Positions 1-12,582 are shown, numbered from the stretch's first letter. The stretch is DNA of 64,000 nucleotides from Acipenser ruthenus (GCF_902713425.1 NC_081230.1:8884187-8948186), one strand, 5' to 3'. The notes: generated from the sequence alone by a model not told the origin. Numbers and translations are program-made.

Positions 1-365
1 TATCATGCTTTTGCTTTGTTTTACCGCACTCTGCTCTGCTTTCGTTTCGGTATACTTGTAGAAGGGTACTGCAGAGGCGTGCTGCTTCTGTATTTTTAGT
101 AGACTGTGTGTCTGATTGTTTCATCTGTGCGTTAGGAAGAAAAAAAAACCCCGGCCACCTACCTTCTAGCTCCTCCTTCTCGTAGTGTATGTTCAGAACG
201 GAGCTCGTCCCTCCTTGATCAACCACTGCCTCTTCATCGGGCCTCTGCAGGGACAAAAGCAACAGCACTCAATAGAGGACCATCCCATCTGCAATTCACT
301 CCTGGGAGGCAAGCTGCTCCAACCGGATATCTTTGTTCAGGAATGTGCATCGACGATATCTTTGT

Positions 366-624
366 TTTTATATAGCGCCTTTCATTAGTGGACCACCATC
401 ACAAAGCGCTTTACAGAGGTAGGTTGTGAACTGTGCATTATATGCAGAGTCACTTACAATAGGACATTTATTTAACATCTCATCCGCAGGACGGAGCACA
501 AGGAGGTGAAGTGACATGCTCAGGGTCACACACAGTGAGTCAGTCAGTGGCAGAGGTGGGATTTGAACCGGTGACCTTCTGGTTCCAAGCGCTGGACTTT
601 AACCACTGGACCACACTGCCTCCT
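366..624 (-). repeat. Diverged tRNA-derived SINE (family 1)
   Basis: Read on the minus strand, the sequence begins with the tRNA-like head (GGAGGCAGTGTGGTCCAGTG, then a B-box-like GGTTCAAATCCC) and continues through the TGTGTGACCCTGAGCA-type body. It ends in a LINE-like tail (GGCGCTATATA) that differs from the GGCGTCTGCTAAATAA tail of the other family-1 copies, so the head and tail may come from different elements. Confidence 0.6.
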
Positions 625-1680
625 TATGTTCTTAGCCTTGCTGTGCTCCCTCCTTGCAGAGATAACTAAGAGGAGTGTGGCAGGGTTATCAGGAGTCCAG
701 TCACTGAGGCACAGAGACACACCCAATTAGCCCTGCAATTTCTGACCCAGACAAGCACAGCTCTGCAAACGAGAACAGGGAGATTGGTTCAACCTTTCTC
801 TGCACAGTGCCGGCGTTTTCAGACACTAACAGCCTTGTGATTATACAGCACACCAAACCAGACCGTTCTTGAGGAGTCTTCGAAAACCATATCAATTAAT
901 TAGGAATGGATGGCAGCACCATTCATTATTTGTTAGCTTAATTATTTCAATCTTTATTCCAGGAATGAACATTATTGAGTTTGTACACTTAGAAGCTGCT
1001 GTGTTATGGCACTTCAGATGAAAAATACATTTTAAAAATCCAATTCGAAAATATATTTTCCTCTCATCCGGGCGCGGATATTTCGGTGCGGCAGTAAAAA
1101 TGCCAGCGCCCCGGGTGAGAGGAAAATGTGCTTCCGATCGGGTTCTAAAACCCACCGATTGGAATTGTAAACATGAGGGAAGGACAGCTTTTCTTGATTT
1201 GAAATCAACACATTAAATGGATTTATTTAATACATGCCGATAAATATTTCTTAAAAGGCAATATACAGTATAGTCCCCTTTTACACTCTGTCTCCACCGT
1301 CTCATTGAGGTTGTTATAAGCAGGTTGACCTGTGTAAGACCCCCCCCATCCCAATGTTAAACACCCACAGTTGTATTAAGAAAACAGACCCTTCTCTTAC
1401 CGTCTCACTGTGTGCATTATAAGACAGAGAAAGATCAACAAGAGGCTTTTACAGCTCAGCACGCCCCTAGCAACTCAATCGTGAAGATCAACGATTCTCA
1501 GTTCACAAAGTTTACAGGGAAGCACCCACAGGATTTCATTAGTCTTTTTCCATTTCCTAACAGGGCAGCTGCCTGATTCAGGTACAGGCGTGCGGTCCCT
1601 ACAGTGTGGCTGCATTTTAATTGAGCAGAGACTGAAAGAAACCTTAAAAGCACGCTTCAGATTTGAAGCGGTTCCACAAA

Positions 1681-1745
1681 GAATCTTCTTGATCAAAGAA
1701 TCTTCTTGATCAAAGAATCTTCTTGATCAAAGAATCTTCTTGACC
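1681..1745. repeat. 17-bp tandem repeat
   Basis: About 3.8 nearly perfect copies of a 17-bp unit (GAATCTTCTTGATCAAA). The CTTGATCAAG-like core is nearly palindromic. No gene lies nearby. Confidence 0.85.
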
Positions 1746-3280
1746 CACAGCTCGAGTTGACAGCTCGAGTGACACACTGTCAATTCCAGCAGAAAAATAG
1801 CTTGTCCATCTTTAGCTTAAGATAACTAGCAGATACATTTCTTTCTGTTCTGCTCAGTGGAGTTACCTTTGCTATATTACTGCAGTAGTTGGCTATTTTA
1901 AGTGTAGTTATGTTTCTTAGACTTGTATACAGATTTGCGTTTTAAACACACAATGTTAACACTTTCCCATTAGTTCTCCTTCCCTCTGCACACAGTTTAG
2001 CAAGATGAAAGCACAGCAACGTGCATTAAAGCCTAGTTAGAAATGAACATGTACAAGCATGTTAAAACCACATCGCTGAAGCATGATAACTAGCACGTAA
2101 TTATTAGCTTCAGTTCCATTTTTTCTTTCTGGTCAGCACACAGCTTCGGCGGAGAGTGGGTCTTTACTTCTCTTTTCTTTACCCTGCTGTCGTCAGACCT
2201 CATCACAAACCGTTGAGCAGTTTGCAAAGGTTATTATTTTGGTTAAGTCTGGTCCCTGCGCCAGAAAAAGGAAACTGCGGCTTTGGCAAGAGTCCAGCAA
2301 AGAGTTATGAAGATAGAAACTAACAGAGAAACCGAGCAAGCCCAGAATAAGTATTTTACATCAAGTCACCCTAATCACTATTTCAAACACCGCACAGAAA
2401 CGGAATTTGAGTGGAACTGAGGACAGGAGTCATTAGAATCCCTTAAGACCGCTCTACACAAATTTCTGGGATCAATAAGCTAACATAAACCGGGCAAGCA
2501 CTGACTGATAGATCAAATCAACTCCTCTCATTTGCGTTATGTTTTTACACCAAAGCAGGGTTAGATACTAGCACTAGCACTGCATCAGGTCTCGGATCAG
2601 TTAGGTATATTGTTTAAATGATAAATGCACTGTATTTGTCTGTAGGTTTAAGCATTCAGGCTGCTAAATCTGCACTTTCGAGCAACTATAAAAACACAGC
2701 ATTCCAGGAAATCTTTTTAATTCCTGTCGGGAGAGAGTGTCCCCCCCCTGCCTCCCCCAACTAAAAATAGCCTTCATTAAATCAGTCTTAAATCATGCAT
2801 AAATTGGGCATTAGGAACTGTATTAAAACAGCACGCATGCATGAGGTAAACAGGGACAAGTCATTTACTGAGGGTAAATGCTTCCCAGTTTATTTCCTGT
2901 TTCCCAGGAACTATCTGGGATTCCATCTCTCTGACCTCTACTGTATCTGCGTTCTCCACATAGCACCTACATCACCGCTCTGCTCCAGCAAACATGCCCT
3001 GCCTCCCCAAGCCAACTACAGCATTAAAAAAAACAACATGCTGTGCCAAGTTTCCTCTGACGATAGCTCTGTTGCCAGGTACCGAAGTTACACTGCGTGA
3101 GGGGGGACGTGCTTGGAAGCAGACTAGCACCTCGCTTGGTGGCTTTGGGGCACGATGCTGGAGAGAAGGACCCCCTTACTGTTTAGATCCCACCCTTCAG
3201 AACTGCTCTCCACCACCCTCTAAGAGGCGGAGATCTGAGCAGACTTGAAGCAGCCGCCAGCTACGATGAGCATGTGTGGA

Positions 3281-3520
3281 GGCTGTGTGGTCCAGTGGTT
3301 AACGTAAAGGGCTTATAACCAGGAGGTCCCCGGTTCAAATCCCACCTCAGCCACTGACTCATTGTGTGACCCTGAGCAAGTCACTTAACCTCCTTGTGCT
3401 CCGTCTTTCGGGTGAGACGTAGTTGTAAGTGACTCTGCAGCTGATGCATAGTTCACACACCCTAGTCTCTGTAAGTCGCCTTGGATAAAGGCGTCTGCTA
3501 AATAAATTAATAATAATAAT
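3281..3520 (+). repeat. tRNA-derived SINE, family 1
   Basis: The head GGCTGTGTGGTCCAGTGGTT carries an A-box-like stretch, and GGTTCAAATCC is a clear B box, as in tRNA-derived pol III promoters. The body reads into a LINE2-like 3' tail (GGATAAAGGCGTCTGCTAAA) followed by an AAT-rich end. The tail is the kind seen in fish V-SINE-like elements. The exact family name is not certain. Nearly full length. Confidence 0.8.
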
Positions 3521-5130
3521 GTGCCAATGTGGCAAAGTCTGTTTCAAAGCTCTTTTTCAAAATGGCTGCTCTAGTGCATTGGGGTTGAGATCTGACCTCT
3601 AAATCACTGCAGGAAGAGCGATATTTTTTTTTTATTAAAAAACATAACAACAAGTGCTCTGGCTTTTCTATTCCGTAACACATCATGGATCGTTACTGCT
3701 GTGTTACCCGTTTGGCAATGTGGGTAATAATCCTGACACTATCAGTGCACTAGAGCGGCCATTGTGAAAAGAGCACTGAAACAGACTTTAAAGTTATAAA
3801 TGTAAAAAGATGGCAGGATGTTACCAATGAAAAGAAAAATGTCAGGTACGTTATTTAAACAGTTGTAGCAACACGTGGGGACGTATAACGCTAGATTTTT
3901 CAGAACCCCGCTACTTACTCTTTAAGGAGAAGCAGATTGCTTTTCCCATTGCAGAGAAGTGAACAGCAGATCATAGACCAGTAAGAACGAGAACATTCAG
4001 GGCACTTTCCAGCCATTAGCTAATTATTTTAAATGATAAAGATGCTAAATAACTGGAGCCAACATTGTCTGCATGCCTTTTTACTACTTAACTATAAAAT
4101 TTCAATGCCGATGGAACATTTGCCCTCTGAGGCGTGGCTGATGCTGCTAAAGGCCATGAAGCCAGACAGAACGAGAGTTAAGGATGTCAGAAATATAACC
4201 GACAAGAAAGCAATTTAACCCAGGCACAGGAATCTAGCAGCGAATTACTAAACGGACATCAAAACAGCTGCTCCAAGTGTCTGTGGTAGAAAAAGAAATA
4301 TTTGAGGCTCCAACAGTTGATGTTTTTGTCTAGGGTTTGAGAAAGACTGTCTTGTTTACTGCTCTTGGTCAGTCAAATCTGACCTTGTGTACCATTACAG
4401 TACAAAGTGGCTTTGACTGTTGAGTAGAGGCCTAAGCAGGCTGTTAGGAGCAAGAGAGCGAGAGACATTGTCATTGCTATGCCCAAACAAATTGTCAAAT
4501 TTCTGATAAGAAAACATCAACACAGATGACAGTTTGCTGCAGAATATTTGCCACCAAATTAACAAGCAGACGCTGCAGGGAAGAGATAGTGTTTAAGTTT
4601 GAGTTTTCAAAGCTCGGCAGGAGACCACACTTTTGGAGCAGCGTACTGTGCAGTAGATGGTTTGCCAACGAAGCCTTCAAACGGCGCTTACTGAACCTGA
4701 CTGCAAGCAATCTTTCAAAAAGGAAGTTAAAATCCAACAAGAGTACCGAAAGGCTGCACAGATGACTGGTGTCATAACGAACGGTATCAAATTAAAAAAA
4801 GGACGCCTACAGGCAGGTTCACATTTTAAATCGCACGGCAGTCGCTGGGGGTGATTTCTGGTCTCTCGACTGCGATTGAAGGGAGACTGGTTGCCAGAGT
4901 TGAATTTTTTCCCAGCTCCAGCTGGCCACATTGCGCAACCATCTCCAGACTCCAGTACAAGCCTTTACTATGTGTAACTAACAGGCTGGTGCAGAAAGAG
5001 GCTATTCAAACACATTGCAGACTACACGTCATTTCAGAAACTAAAATGTAATGGCAAACGTCTCAGCTGGAAGTGTTGGCTTTCTTCCCAGGCATGTTGA
5101 ATCAGTGGCTGCCAAGGGAGACTTTACCCA

Positions 5131-5264
5131 GGGGTGGGTAACCACTCTCCTGAAATATAACAAACAAGTTCAGGGTCTGGATGGAGATTTAATTGGTTCG
5201 ATTAAATAATTTAGAGCAGGGTGGGAACAAAGACAGCCCTCCAGGACCACGACTGACCACCCCT
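5131..5264. repeat. Miniature inverted-repeat element, family A, copy 1
   Basis: Shares the internal block TTCAGGGTCTGGATGGAG and a following ATT-GGTTC-ATTAAA-TTTAGA-CAGGG stretch with copies at 6.2 kb and 55.3 kb. The ends are loosely inverted (GGGGTGG and CCACCCC). It has no coding capacity and is probably a non-autonomous DNA transposon. Confidence 0.6.
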
Positions 5265-6206
5265 TCTTTACATTGGCTGTTTCTAATGATGCCTGTTCAA
5301 AACACGTGCAGCAAACAATACAGATCAGACCGCTTCACCGCTGCAGAGACAGGTGTTCACGACAGGGCTGTCAGACACACACACACGTCCGCTCTGTCAA
5401 CGCCAGATGCAGGAACAAAAATGCGATCGTTTTTTTTTTTTTAACAGTGGTTCCTACCTGTCTATTAAAATCAATACAAATGCAGCTGTCCAATCCCCAG
5501 CTGCTCCCAGATCAATCAAACACAGCAAGGAGCGAGTCTCGGAGTCTCGCTCAATAACAAAACAAAAACCATGAAAGAAAAAAATTAACAAAATACTAAA
5601 TTAACTACCGAGTGTGCACACGTGTGCTGTATGCACACACGTGAACACAAAACAGCAATGTGCTGTTTAAAATGGAGACAATCCCAATTTTTCCTGGGAC
5701 GTCTGGTACATGTGTAGGACCTCATATACTCAATAATAAAATGTATTTTATTTCTATTACAATGACAAAGGCATTATCCCAAACACTGGTCTGCTAGTTT
5801 TCCTCTGAATGACACAGATGAAGACACTAGCATTAGAATCGTCTGTTTGATGACATGCCCATCCCATCTTCTGAAATGGTACCCATGCTATTTTAGGTTA
5901 TATAATGATTAGTGGTTTAGCCGTCAGGTTGAGTAGCTACTGTAGTTTCCGATCTGCATTTCATTGCCCGTTCACAGGAGAAAAGTGTGGGAGGGTTGTT
6001 TGCAGCTTTAAAACGACAGTGACTCACTCTCGCTGTGTGAATAATAACAGGGCCTTCAGGCCACACTTGTGTTGGTGCCCCTGTTTCCTGCCAAGAGAAC
6101 AGAGAACAGTTGTACCTTGACAGCTTAAAAAACAGCAAAAGAAAACCTCTAAATCACAAGAAATAAGGAAGCAATTATGATCCTTTCTATGCAATGCTTT
6201 GCATCA

Positions 6207-6369
6207 AGGATGGGCTAAAATGGGTTCCAGGGCCAATGGGTTACCCTGTTCTAGATGGTTTAACTGAACCAGTTAAAACCTCCATCCAGACCCTGAAGTC
6301 ACTCATTATCTCATCTGTCCAGCTAAACCTGGAGTGGAACGGTCCAGGACTGTGATTGGACACCCCTCA
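6207..6369. repeat. Miniature inverted-repeat element, family A, copy 2
   Basis: This is the reverse orientation of the family-A element at 5.1 kb. It shares CTCCATCCAGACCCTGAAG and a right end GGACTGTGATTGGACACCCC that is the inverse of the left end of the 55.3-kb copy. It is non-coding. Confidence 0.6.
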
Positions 6370-7056
6370 AGGACTTTTTTTGCAGAAGCAATGTTTGCAG
6401 GAATAGTTAGTCAGCATTGCAAATAAGGATCGAATCAGTAGGGGTGTGTCCGATACTCTGACTCGCAATTTTAAAAATAAAAACGGCAGGTACTAAGTAA
6501 ATCCATTCATCAATGTGTTGGAATTCAAAACAAGAAAAGCTGTCCTTCCCTCGCCTTTACAACCAAGGACCAAATCAACCGCCATTGCAATTTCTACTGC
6601 CGTAGAACATTTCCACTCCACCCTCCTCTATCTTCCTTTCCCACCCCCTTTCTCCTCTCCCTTCTCTCTCCTCTCTGAAGTGCCCTTGAAAACCCAGCCC
6701 CAGCACAGCAGCTGCTCCCTGCTGCTGGATGAGGCAATGGAAACTATCCCTGAAACAGAACATTAGCATATTTAAATCCATACGTTCAGGGGCAGGGCTC
6801 TTCTTATTCAAATGCAGGGAGTTTGGGATTTGCGTGTTCAGAGGAGATAGGCGTGGAACGCTGTGGGAGGCATCCCAATGCCTCCACATGAAAGGGGGGC
6901 ATTGTATTTTGGGCTGCATTATTTAATCTCCTCCCTGTTACTGGAACACATGTATGCATAAGAAAGGAATGCTATAGAGTAAGAACTGCCATCATCAATG
7001 CACAATGCTGTCTTTATGGGCATCACTGTTTGAACCTGGATTAATTATTGCGTTTC

Positions 7057-7230
7057 TAAAGCTGAGGGAACACGAAGCCACGTTTGCAGGAACAGCGGCT
7101 TGAAACCTGGTTCCAGGAGACCTAGTTTGAGGCTTTGCTGTATCTGACTCCCAAGTCTCCCCTGGTGTGCCGGCAGTGGACTGAAACCAAGTTGCAAGCA
7201 ACAAAGTAGCTTCGTGTTCCCTGAGCTTTA
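7057..7230. mobile_element. MITE with about 20-bp terminal inverted repeats
   Basis: The left end TAAAGCTGAGGGAACACGAA and the reverse complement of the right end (TAAAGCTCAGGGAACACGAA) differ at one base. The interior of about 130 bp has no coding capacity. The structure is that of a miniature inverted-repeat DNA transposon. I could not settle the target-site duplication, so the superfamily is open. Confidence 0.75.
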
Positions 7231-8104
7231 CAGGAATGTACAGCGTGGAGTAAAATGGTTTGACGACAGTCAACCTCCATCTCCTCCAATGATATCTACC
7301 TCCCAAGGGAGTCCATCTTATACTCTCAGCTCGCCCTGGCTGAGCAGAAGAAACATACCTTTCAATTGCAACGCAAGCCGGCAGTGTTGCGACAGTTCAT
7401 AATCTTTTCAAAACATGAGAATAAAATAAAAACCACACATAGCAGAGTCTCTTCCACACTATTGGAATTGATTTTAAAAAGGCATTGGGAATGGGATTGG
7501 AAACCCGGCCAATTCCTATAATCCTGGAGAGTGTAAGAAAGTTGTGCAACTATTCAGCAACAACAGTGAGAAAGCAGAAGCAATCTCTGTGATCTCACAG
7601 ACTGCAGGATCGCGGCTGCCAGGGATTTCACAGTGTGAGGGCAGGATGCGTGTTGTTTAGACTAAGTGGAACATTTTAGCTTAATGGTAAGAGAACCGTG
7701 ACTGTGGAGCTCACTGCGTTGCTCTCTTTCAACGCTGTTTCAGTGACCTTCTGTGCTTCAGATTAGATCCCATTAAATGTTAAATGGAAATGTAATTTAC
7801 ACCCGCTGGCCTTCAAGTCGGGAGCCGTGACTAATTGGGGGCTCCTTTCTCGTACCTTTTTTTAAAAGGTACACTTCGACATGCATGGATAAACAGAGCC
7901 ATCGCAGGCAATGGACTTAAAAAAGGGCAGCTGGTCAAATATTTGCCATGGATATCTTATCAGCATCATCACATTAAACTTCTGCTCTGATTAACCAAGA
8001 ACGAGACGGGAGATCGTCCAGGCACACTGTGTTAAATGTGTGGTATAATCATGGGAAAAGCGTAACAGACGATGTTAAAAAGCTCTAAAACCCAGAATGC
8101 AGAT

Positions 8105-8190
8105 GAGCCCGGCTCTTTTGCACAGCGGTTAAGACTCTTGCTTTCGGTGTGCCAAGTCGCCGGTTCACAGCCAGCCTCCCTCCCGTTACA
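8105..8190 (+). repeat. Possible tRNA-like SINE head
   Basis: GCACAGCGGTTAAG resembles an A box and CGCCGGTTCACAGCC a B box, at roughly tRNA spacing. There is no convincing acceptor-stem pairing, so a functional tRNA gene is unlikely. It is probably a SINE fragment of a third family. Confidence 0.35.
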
Positions 8191-8398
8191 AAATATAACT
8201 TCAAAATGAGTGCATTACACACAGAAAATTCTGCACAACGAAGACCATGCACTGACCTGCAGGACACAGCACTGGCAGCTCCCCCATCCACAGTGACCCA
8301 CATACTCAGCTGTGATGCAAGCTTTTTGTTTTAACTTAGAATTATAAAATACACGGAGCGGCTTGTGTTACAGCCAGTCACAGGGGACTGAACAATGG

Positions 8399-8437
8399 AG
8401 CCTGCCTGCCTGCCTGCCTGTCTGCCTGTCTGCCTGT

Positions 8438-8486
<49 letters not shown>

Positions 8487-8493
8487 TGCCTGT

Positions 8494-8526
<33 letters not shown>

Positions 8527-8533
8527 TGCCTGT

Positions 8534-8578
<45 letters not shown>

Positions 8579-8648
8579 TGCCTGCCTGTCTGCCTGCCTG
8601 CCTGCCTGCCTGTCTGCCTGCCTGTCTCCCTGCCTGCCTGTCTGTCTA
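8399..8648. repeat. Long (CCTG)n/(TCTG)n microsatellite
   Basis: About 250 bp of nearly uninterrupted tetranucleotide CCTG with regularly placed TCTG variants. All three frames are open on both strands purely because the unit has no stop codon, giving spurious Cys-Leu-Pro-Ala or Gly-Arg-Gln-Ala repeats. It is not a gene. Confidence 0.95.
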
Positions 8649-9488
8649 GCTCCTCTCCTGGCTCCGATGAAGCTGAGAAAAGGGTTACCGATGTGAACAG
8701 AAAGGGGTCAGCAAGCCAGCCCTGGGTTTCACAACTCAATAAAGTACATGCCTTGTTTAATAAGCTGTTCCTGCCCTATAGCTGCAGGAACAGCTCCTAA
8801 TATTAAACCCTACAGACTCAGAGACCTATTCAAGCTGTGGGGAGTGCGATCATTTTGATTTAGCAGGGGGTCCAACAGCTTTCATTCCTGGTACCTCCCC
8901 TGGTGGTTTCACTCTACCTAAAAGAAGGGGAGTTACGTTGGACTCGTTTCTAACCCTATCTTGAGGAAGAGCATTGTGGAGCAAAATGATTTTTTCCGCT
9001 GACTTTGAGTAGGGTGTGTATAGCAGCACATTATCCACTGATTTGCCATGCAAATGATGCGAGTCCTGGGAGAGTCTGGATTGTGTAACTCGGAGCCCGT
9101 TTCAGTCATGATGGGCAAGACAGCAGATCTGACAGGCAATTTAAAAAACCTTGCAGCAAGCATCGCCTAGCACAGGCTTAAGAAAACTGTATCCTTTCTG
9201 GTTTTTCAGTTCCGAGGGTTCGTATGGCAAGGAATGCATGCTACCAACATGTTGGCTTTTATACAGGGATGCAAAAGGTATCTGTCTACTATTTAAAATG
9301 CACCCTGCCCTCCCACCTTCAATTCTACAGCACTGTCATTAATCCACTGCCCCTGATTAAACCATTCTATGCTCAGGTCAGAGGTAACAACAGCTAAGCT
9401 GAATATGCATGTGCTTTGCTTTCATAGCAGCTGCCCACGTACAGCCGTCCAAGACTGGTATTTGTTTGTCATAAAACAGATGCTTTTG

Positions 9489-9809
9489 TCAACAGAGATA
9501 AAGAGAGAGGAGAGAGAGAGAGAGACAGAGAAAGCGCACTTACATCTTGAATTGCTGCTACTGAGTTAAACAATAAAGCAGATTAGATGCTAACTCTATT
9601 AATGTCAGGTCTATTAACATATGCATCAGTCATTGTTACTCAAGTTAAACAGTAGGAATGCCCCTCCCACACACACACACACACACAATGCAAACTGAAA
9701 GCAGGAGTCTGTTCCACCACATGTGATAAATAAGACACACTGCTTTGCTAAACTTCTGGGCTTGGTTCCTCAACTAAAAAACCACAGCTAAAAAAGAATC
9801 GGCTTTTAC

Positions 9810-9849
<40 letters not shown>
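9489..9849. repeat. GA, CA and CT microsatellites
   Basis: Three dinucleotide tracts lie close together: a GA-rich tract near 9,490-9,533, a CA tract near 9,669-9,687 and a CT tract near 9,812-9,849. The sequence between them is unremarkable. Confidence 0.85.
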
Positions 9850-10196
9850 GTTCACCCTTCTGTGCATTCCACTGCAGCACAAAGCAGAACTTGTTGACAG
9901 TGCAGTTTGTGTACATTCCCCCCCAAAAAAGAGAAGCTCCAGGATCAAGCTGGGGTCCCAAGTCTGCCAGCACAGCCAAACTACTTGCATCAGTAGGAGG
10001 TGATATTTGCTTCCGAACAGCATTCTTAGCAAGTTCAGTAACAGCTCATGAAAAACATTCTCCAGTTTCTTTGTTTAAAACATCCGGCATAGGTGCAGAA
10101 AGACGGGCCAGTGTAAAACTGCGATACATTCTTTGGAGCACATGAAACGCTCTCTCTGAGCCGTTACCTTCACCCTAACCGTAATTAAGAGAGTTG

Positions 10197-10290
10197 ATTA
10201 AAAACTTCAGCTCAGTGTTTGAATTCTCTCAGCAGGCCCTTCGCTGAAAAGCGTCTTTCTGCACCTCTACCAATTAATTACCTACGGACA
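10197..10290. repeat. Dispersed repeat shared with 29.6 kb
   Basis: The stretch with ATTCTCTCAGC, GGCCC-TC-CTGAAAAG and GTCTTTCTGCACCT recurs at 29,603-29,690 in the same order. It is probably a fragment of an interspersed element of unknown family. Confidence 0.55.
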
Positions 10291-10327
10291 GTAATTGTAC
10301 ATTTATTGTAAACTTACCAAACACTGT

Positions 10328-10329
<2 letters not shown>

Positions 10330-10391
<62 letters not shown>
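10330..10391. repeat. (AAT)n microsatellite
   Basis: About 20 copies of the trinucleotide AAT without interruption. Confidence 0.95.
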
Positions 10392-10392
<1 letters not shown>

Positions 10393-11106
10393 GAACCCCT
10401 ACTAGTAAGTGACTGAGGTTCCATGGTAACTACGGTAACGAACGCTACAGGCAATCGCAACTCAAAGCAGGTACACAGCGCGCATTGATGTCAGTGCGGC
10501 ATTGATGATCTTTAGATCGATATCAAAACAAACCAGCACCGCACTGATGACAGACATCTGATTAATTAAAACGTGTGCAGAATAAACTACAGCCGGTATG
10601 CACTGTCCGACGAGGCTCTTAATATCAGAGTCTGTGTTACAACCAAGCATGGACAGAGCGATAGACTATAATCATTTTAAAACACGAAATGACGTGTAAA
10701 AGTGTACGGGTATATAGGCCAGGGTAAATTATTCCTTTCATATTTATATAAAAAAAAAAAACCCAAAACGGTATTCTTTTCGATGCAACGTTGCATCGAG
10801 CTCTGCATGAAAACATTTCTCAAGGTCACAGACAGTAACCAAAAATAAAGAAACATGCGGTTCTCTCTTAAGGAATAAACACATGGCAAAGCTCTTTCAA
10901 TCCTTCAGACGAACAGAAGGGGGTCCAGTTTGTTTGGGAACTCAAGGTAAATGTCTATATAAATAAATAAACACATGTAAATCACAATTGTTACCAACAT
11001 GTATCCTAGGCTATCATTTGAGACAGGGTTACTAATATTGGAGAGACCAAATAAAATACACGCAAGCGCAACGGTACCAGAAGCATGCACGTGTCAGAAC
11101 AATGCA

Positions 11107-11141
11107 CTCGCACACGCACACGCACACGCACACGCACACGT
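11107..11141. repeat. (CACACG)n microsatellite
   Basis: Five to six copies of a CACACG hexanucleotide, ending in an ACACGTGT palindrome. Confidence 0.85.
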
Positions 11142-11517
11142 GTGGCACTATGCAAATTAATTACTGTCCTTGGTTTCACCTGTCAGTGACAAGATGCGTT
11201 GCAAATGACTACCGCAGACCTAAACACTCGAGTCTAGCAGCAGTATGGAAAGAGAGAAGCCCACAATACAACTACTAGCCCTCGCATTGCACTGTAATAA
11301 TACGGATAATCTTGAATAACGTCAGAAGGCCGTTATTACACCGTCAAATAATGATTCAAGGCTGAATTAAATTCAAAAAATTTGCTTAGCGTCTCAACCA
11401 ACAGGCAGGCAGGCAGGCAGGCGGTATGGGTGTTTGAAACGTCTGGACAGCATACAGGCACGTTAATATTTGCTGTAAATAATAAACACGCATAGTAAAA
11501 ATATATATAATTGGTAC

Positions 11518-11562
11518 CTGGTAGCTCAAAATGCATTCGGGGTCGTTGCTTCCGGCAGGCAT
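11518..11562 (-). CDS. Candidate first coding exon of an unidentified gene
   Basis: Read on the minus strand, an ATG in a fair context (ttcagcaATGCC) opens a 15-codon frame, MPAGSNDPECILSYQ, that ends at a possible donor (CAG then GTACCA). It lies just downstream of a CpG-rich block with an inverted CCAAT box and a GC box. All other firmly placed genes nearby are on this strand. The donor is weak and I do not recognise the peptide. No later exon was found before the window edge, which would imply an intron over 11 kb. The opposite strand holds a competing frame with a signal-peptide-like start. Low confidence. Confidence 0.25.
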
Positions 11563-11850
11563 TGCTGAATTGTACGTGCTGTTGTTTCTAGCCTTCTTCC
11601 GAACCGGAGTCGAGGGTCAATCCGTTCTGGTCAGCCTTTTTTTTCCCCAAGTACAGTATTCAGCATCCGCCACAGCAGTGTCGCCGCTGCCGCTGTGCTA
11701 CAGTGTGTTTGGCTGGCAACAGACTCCGGCGGTCCAGCGCAGCTGAGGCGGTAACACAGCGCTGCGTGTGCGGCTCTCACCGTGTATTCGGGGGGGTGTC
11801 GGAGCATCACTAGCCCGCCGCCCAATAGGAGGACAGGGGGCCGTCAGGAG
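11563..11850 (-). promoter_or_regulatory. CpG-rich promoter-like block
   Basis: This block is much richer in CpG than its surroundings. On the minus strand it contains ATTGGGCGGCGGG, which combines an inverted CCAAT box with a GC box, about 100 bp upstream of a GC-rich leader. No TATA box is seen. It is likely a housekeeping-type promoter, but its direction is inferred only from CCAAT and GC box placement and from the candidate exon below it. Confidence 0.45.
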
Positions 11851-12548
11851 CCACGCCACTGCCGGTTATTAAAATTGAGTCAGATTTTGAACGATGCACC
11901 CAGTGTTCCGATGGGCAGGTGAACTCAATTTGTTTAAACAAAATACAAAAGTTTCCATGTATTTAGTATTCAGTGTGGTGGTGGTGTTTTTTTTTTTTTT
12001 TGTTTTTTTTTTACTAACTCTGTTATTGTTTTTATTTTGTTTAACTTAAAACCATTAAACATCGTCTGCGCTGGGCTTTTTTTTTTGTGATTTATTTTTT
12101 TTAATTAAATTTCAAAAGACAATAAATACATGGTGTATGTACACATATTAAATAGAATGCATTTTTTTTTTTAAATGACACAGCTGGGAGGCGCATGCAG
12201 CATACAGGACAGTAGTACCTCACAGGAGGGAACGTGTGGAAGTTTGGGACTGGGGATCAGGTATTGCAAAATGAAAACACATGCTTTTTCATACCACTAT
12301 TACATTCAAAGCTGCACACCTACACAGACCTATAGAAATGGAATTGAAATGACAGGCCAGATTCATGGAATTCATGTGTTGTGAGCAATCACCTTGAAGA
12401 TGACCAGATCCCTATACTTCCAAAAGAGAAATCTTGTTCACAAATCCCTGTAGAATATTGTATAGGGAGCAATAAATACATACAGATCTCCACTCCACGA
12501 CCCTGGGTCGGTGAAAATTAGATTGCACCTAATCTTTATCTCTATAAT

Positions 12549-12551
12549 AAC

Positions 12552-12579
<28 letters not shown>
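12549..12579. repeat. (TA)n microsatellite
   Basis: About 15 TA dinucleotides between the candidate promoter at 11.8 kb and the 3' end of the TANK-like gene. The surrounding 11.9-13.7 kb holds no feature that I can support. Confidence 0.9.

Positions 12580-12582
<3 letters not shown>

Larger units (their letters stand above)
1..11517. other. Gene-free stretch with scattered repeats
   Basis: I found no exon here that I can support. Open frames are short and none resembles a known protein. The stretch holds a diverged SINE, a full SINE, miniature inverted-repeat elements, several microsatellites and a long CCTG-type array, each listed separately. If the candidate exon at 11.52-11.56 kb is real, this whole stretch would be its first intron. 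Small or fast-evolving exons could be missed. Confidence 0.5.

Noticed and set aside
8363-8800. Long open frames rich in Cys-Leu-Pro-Ala and Gly-Arg-Gln
   Set aside because: They are produced by the tetranucleotide repeat, open in all frames.
11531-11746. Plus-strand frame resembling a signal peptide (IAELYVLLFLAFFRTGVEG)
   Set aside because: Plausible leader, but no downstream exon exists on the plus strand before the antisense TANK-like gene begins. Kept only as a competing reading of the promoter block.
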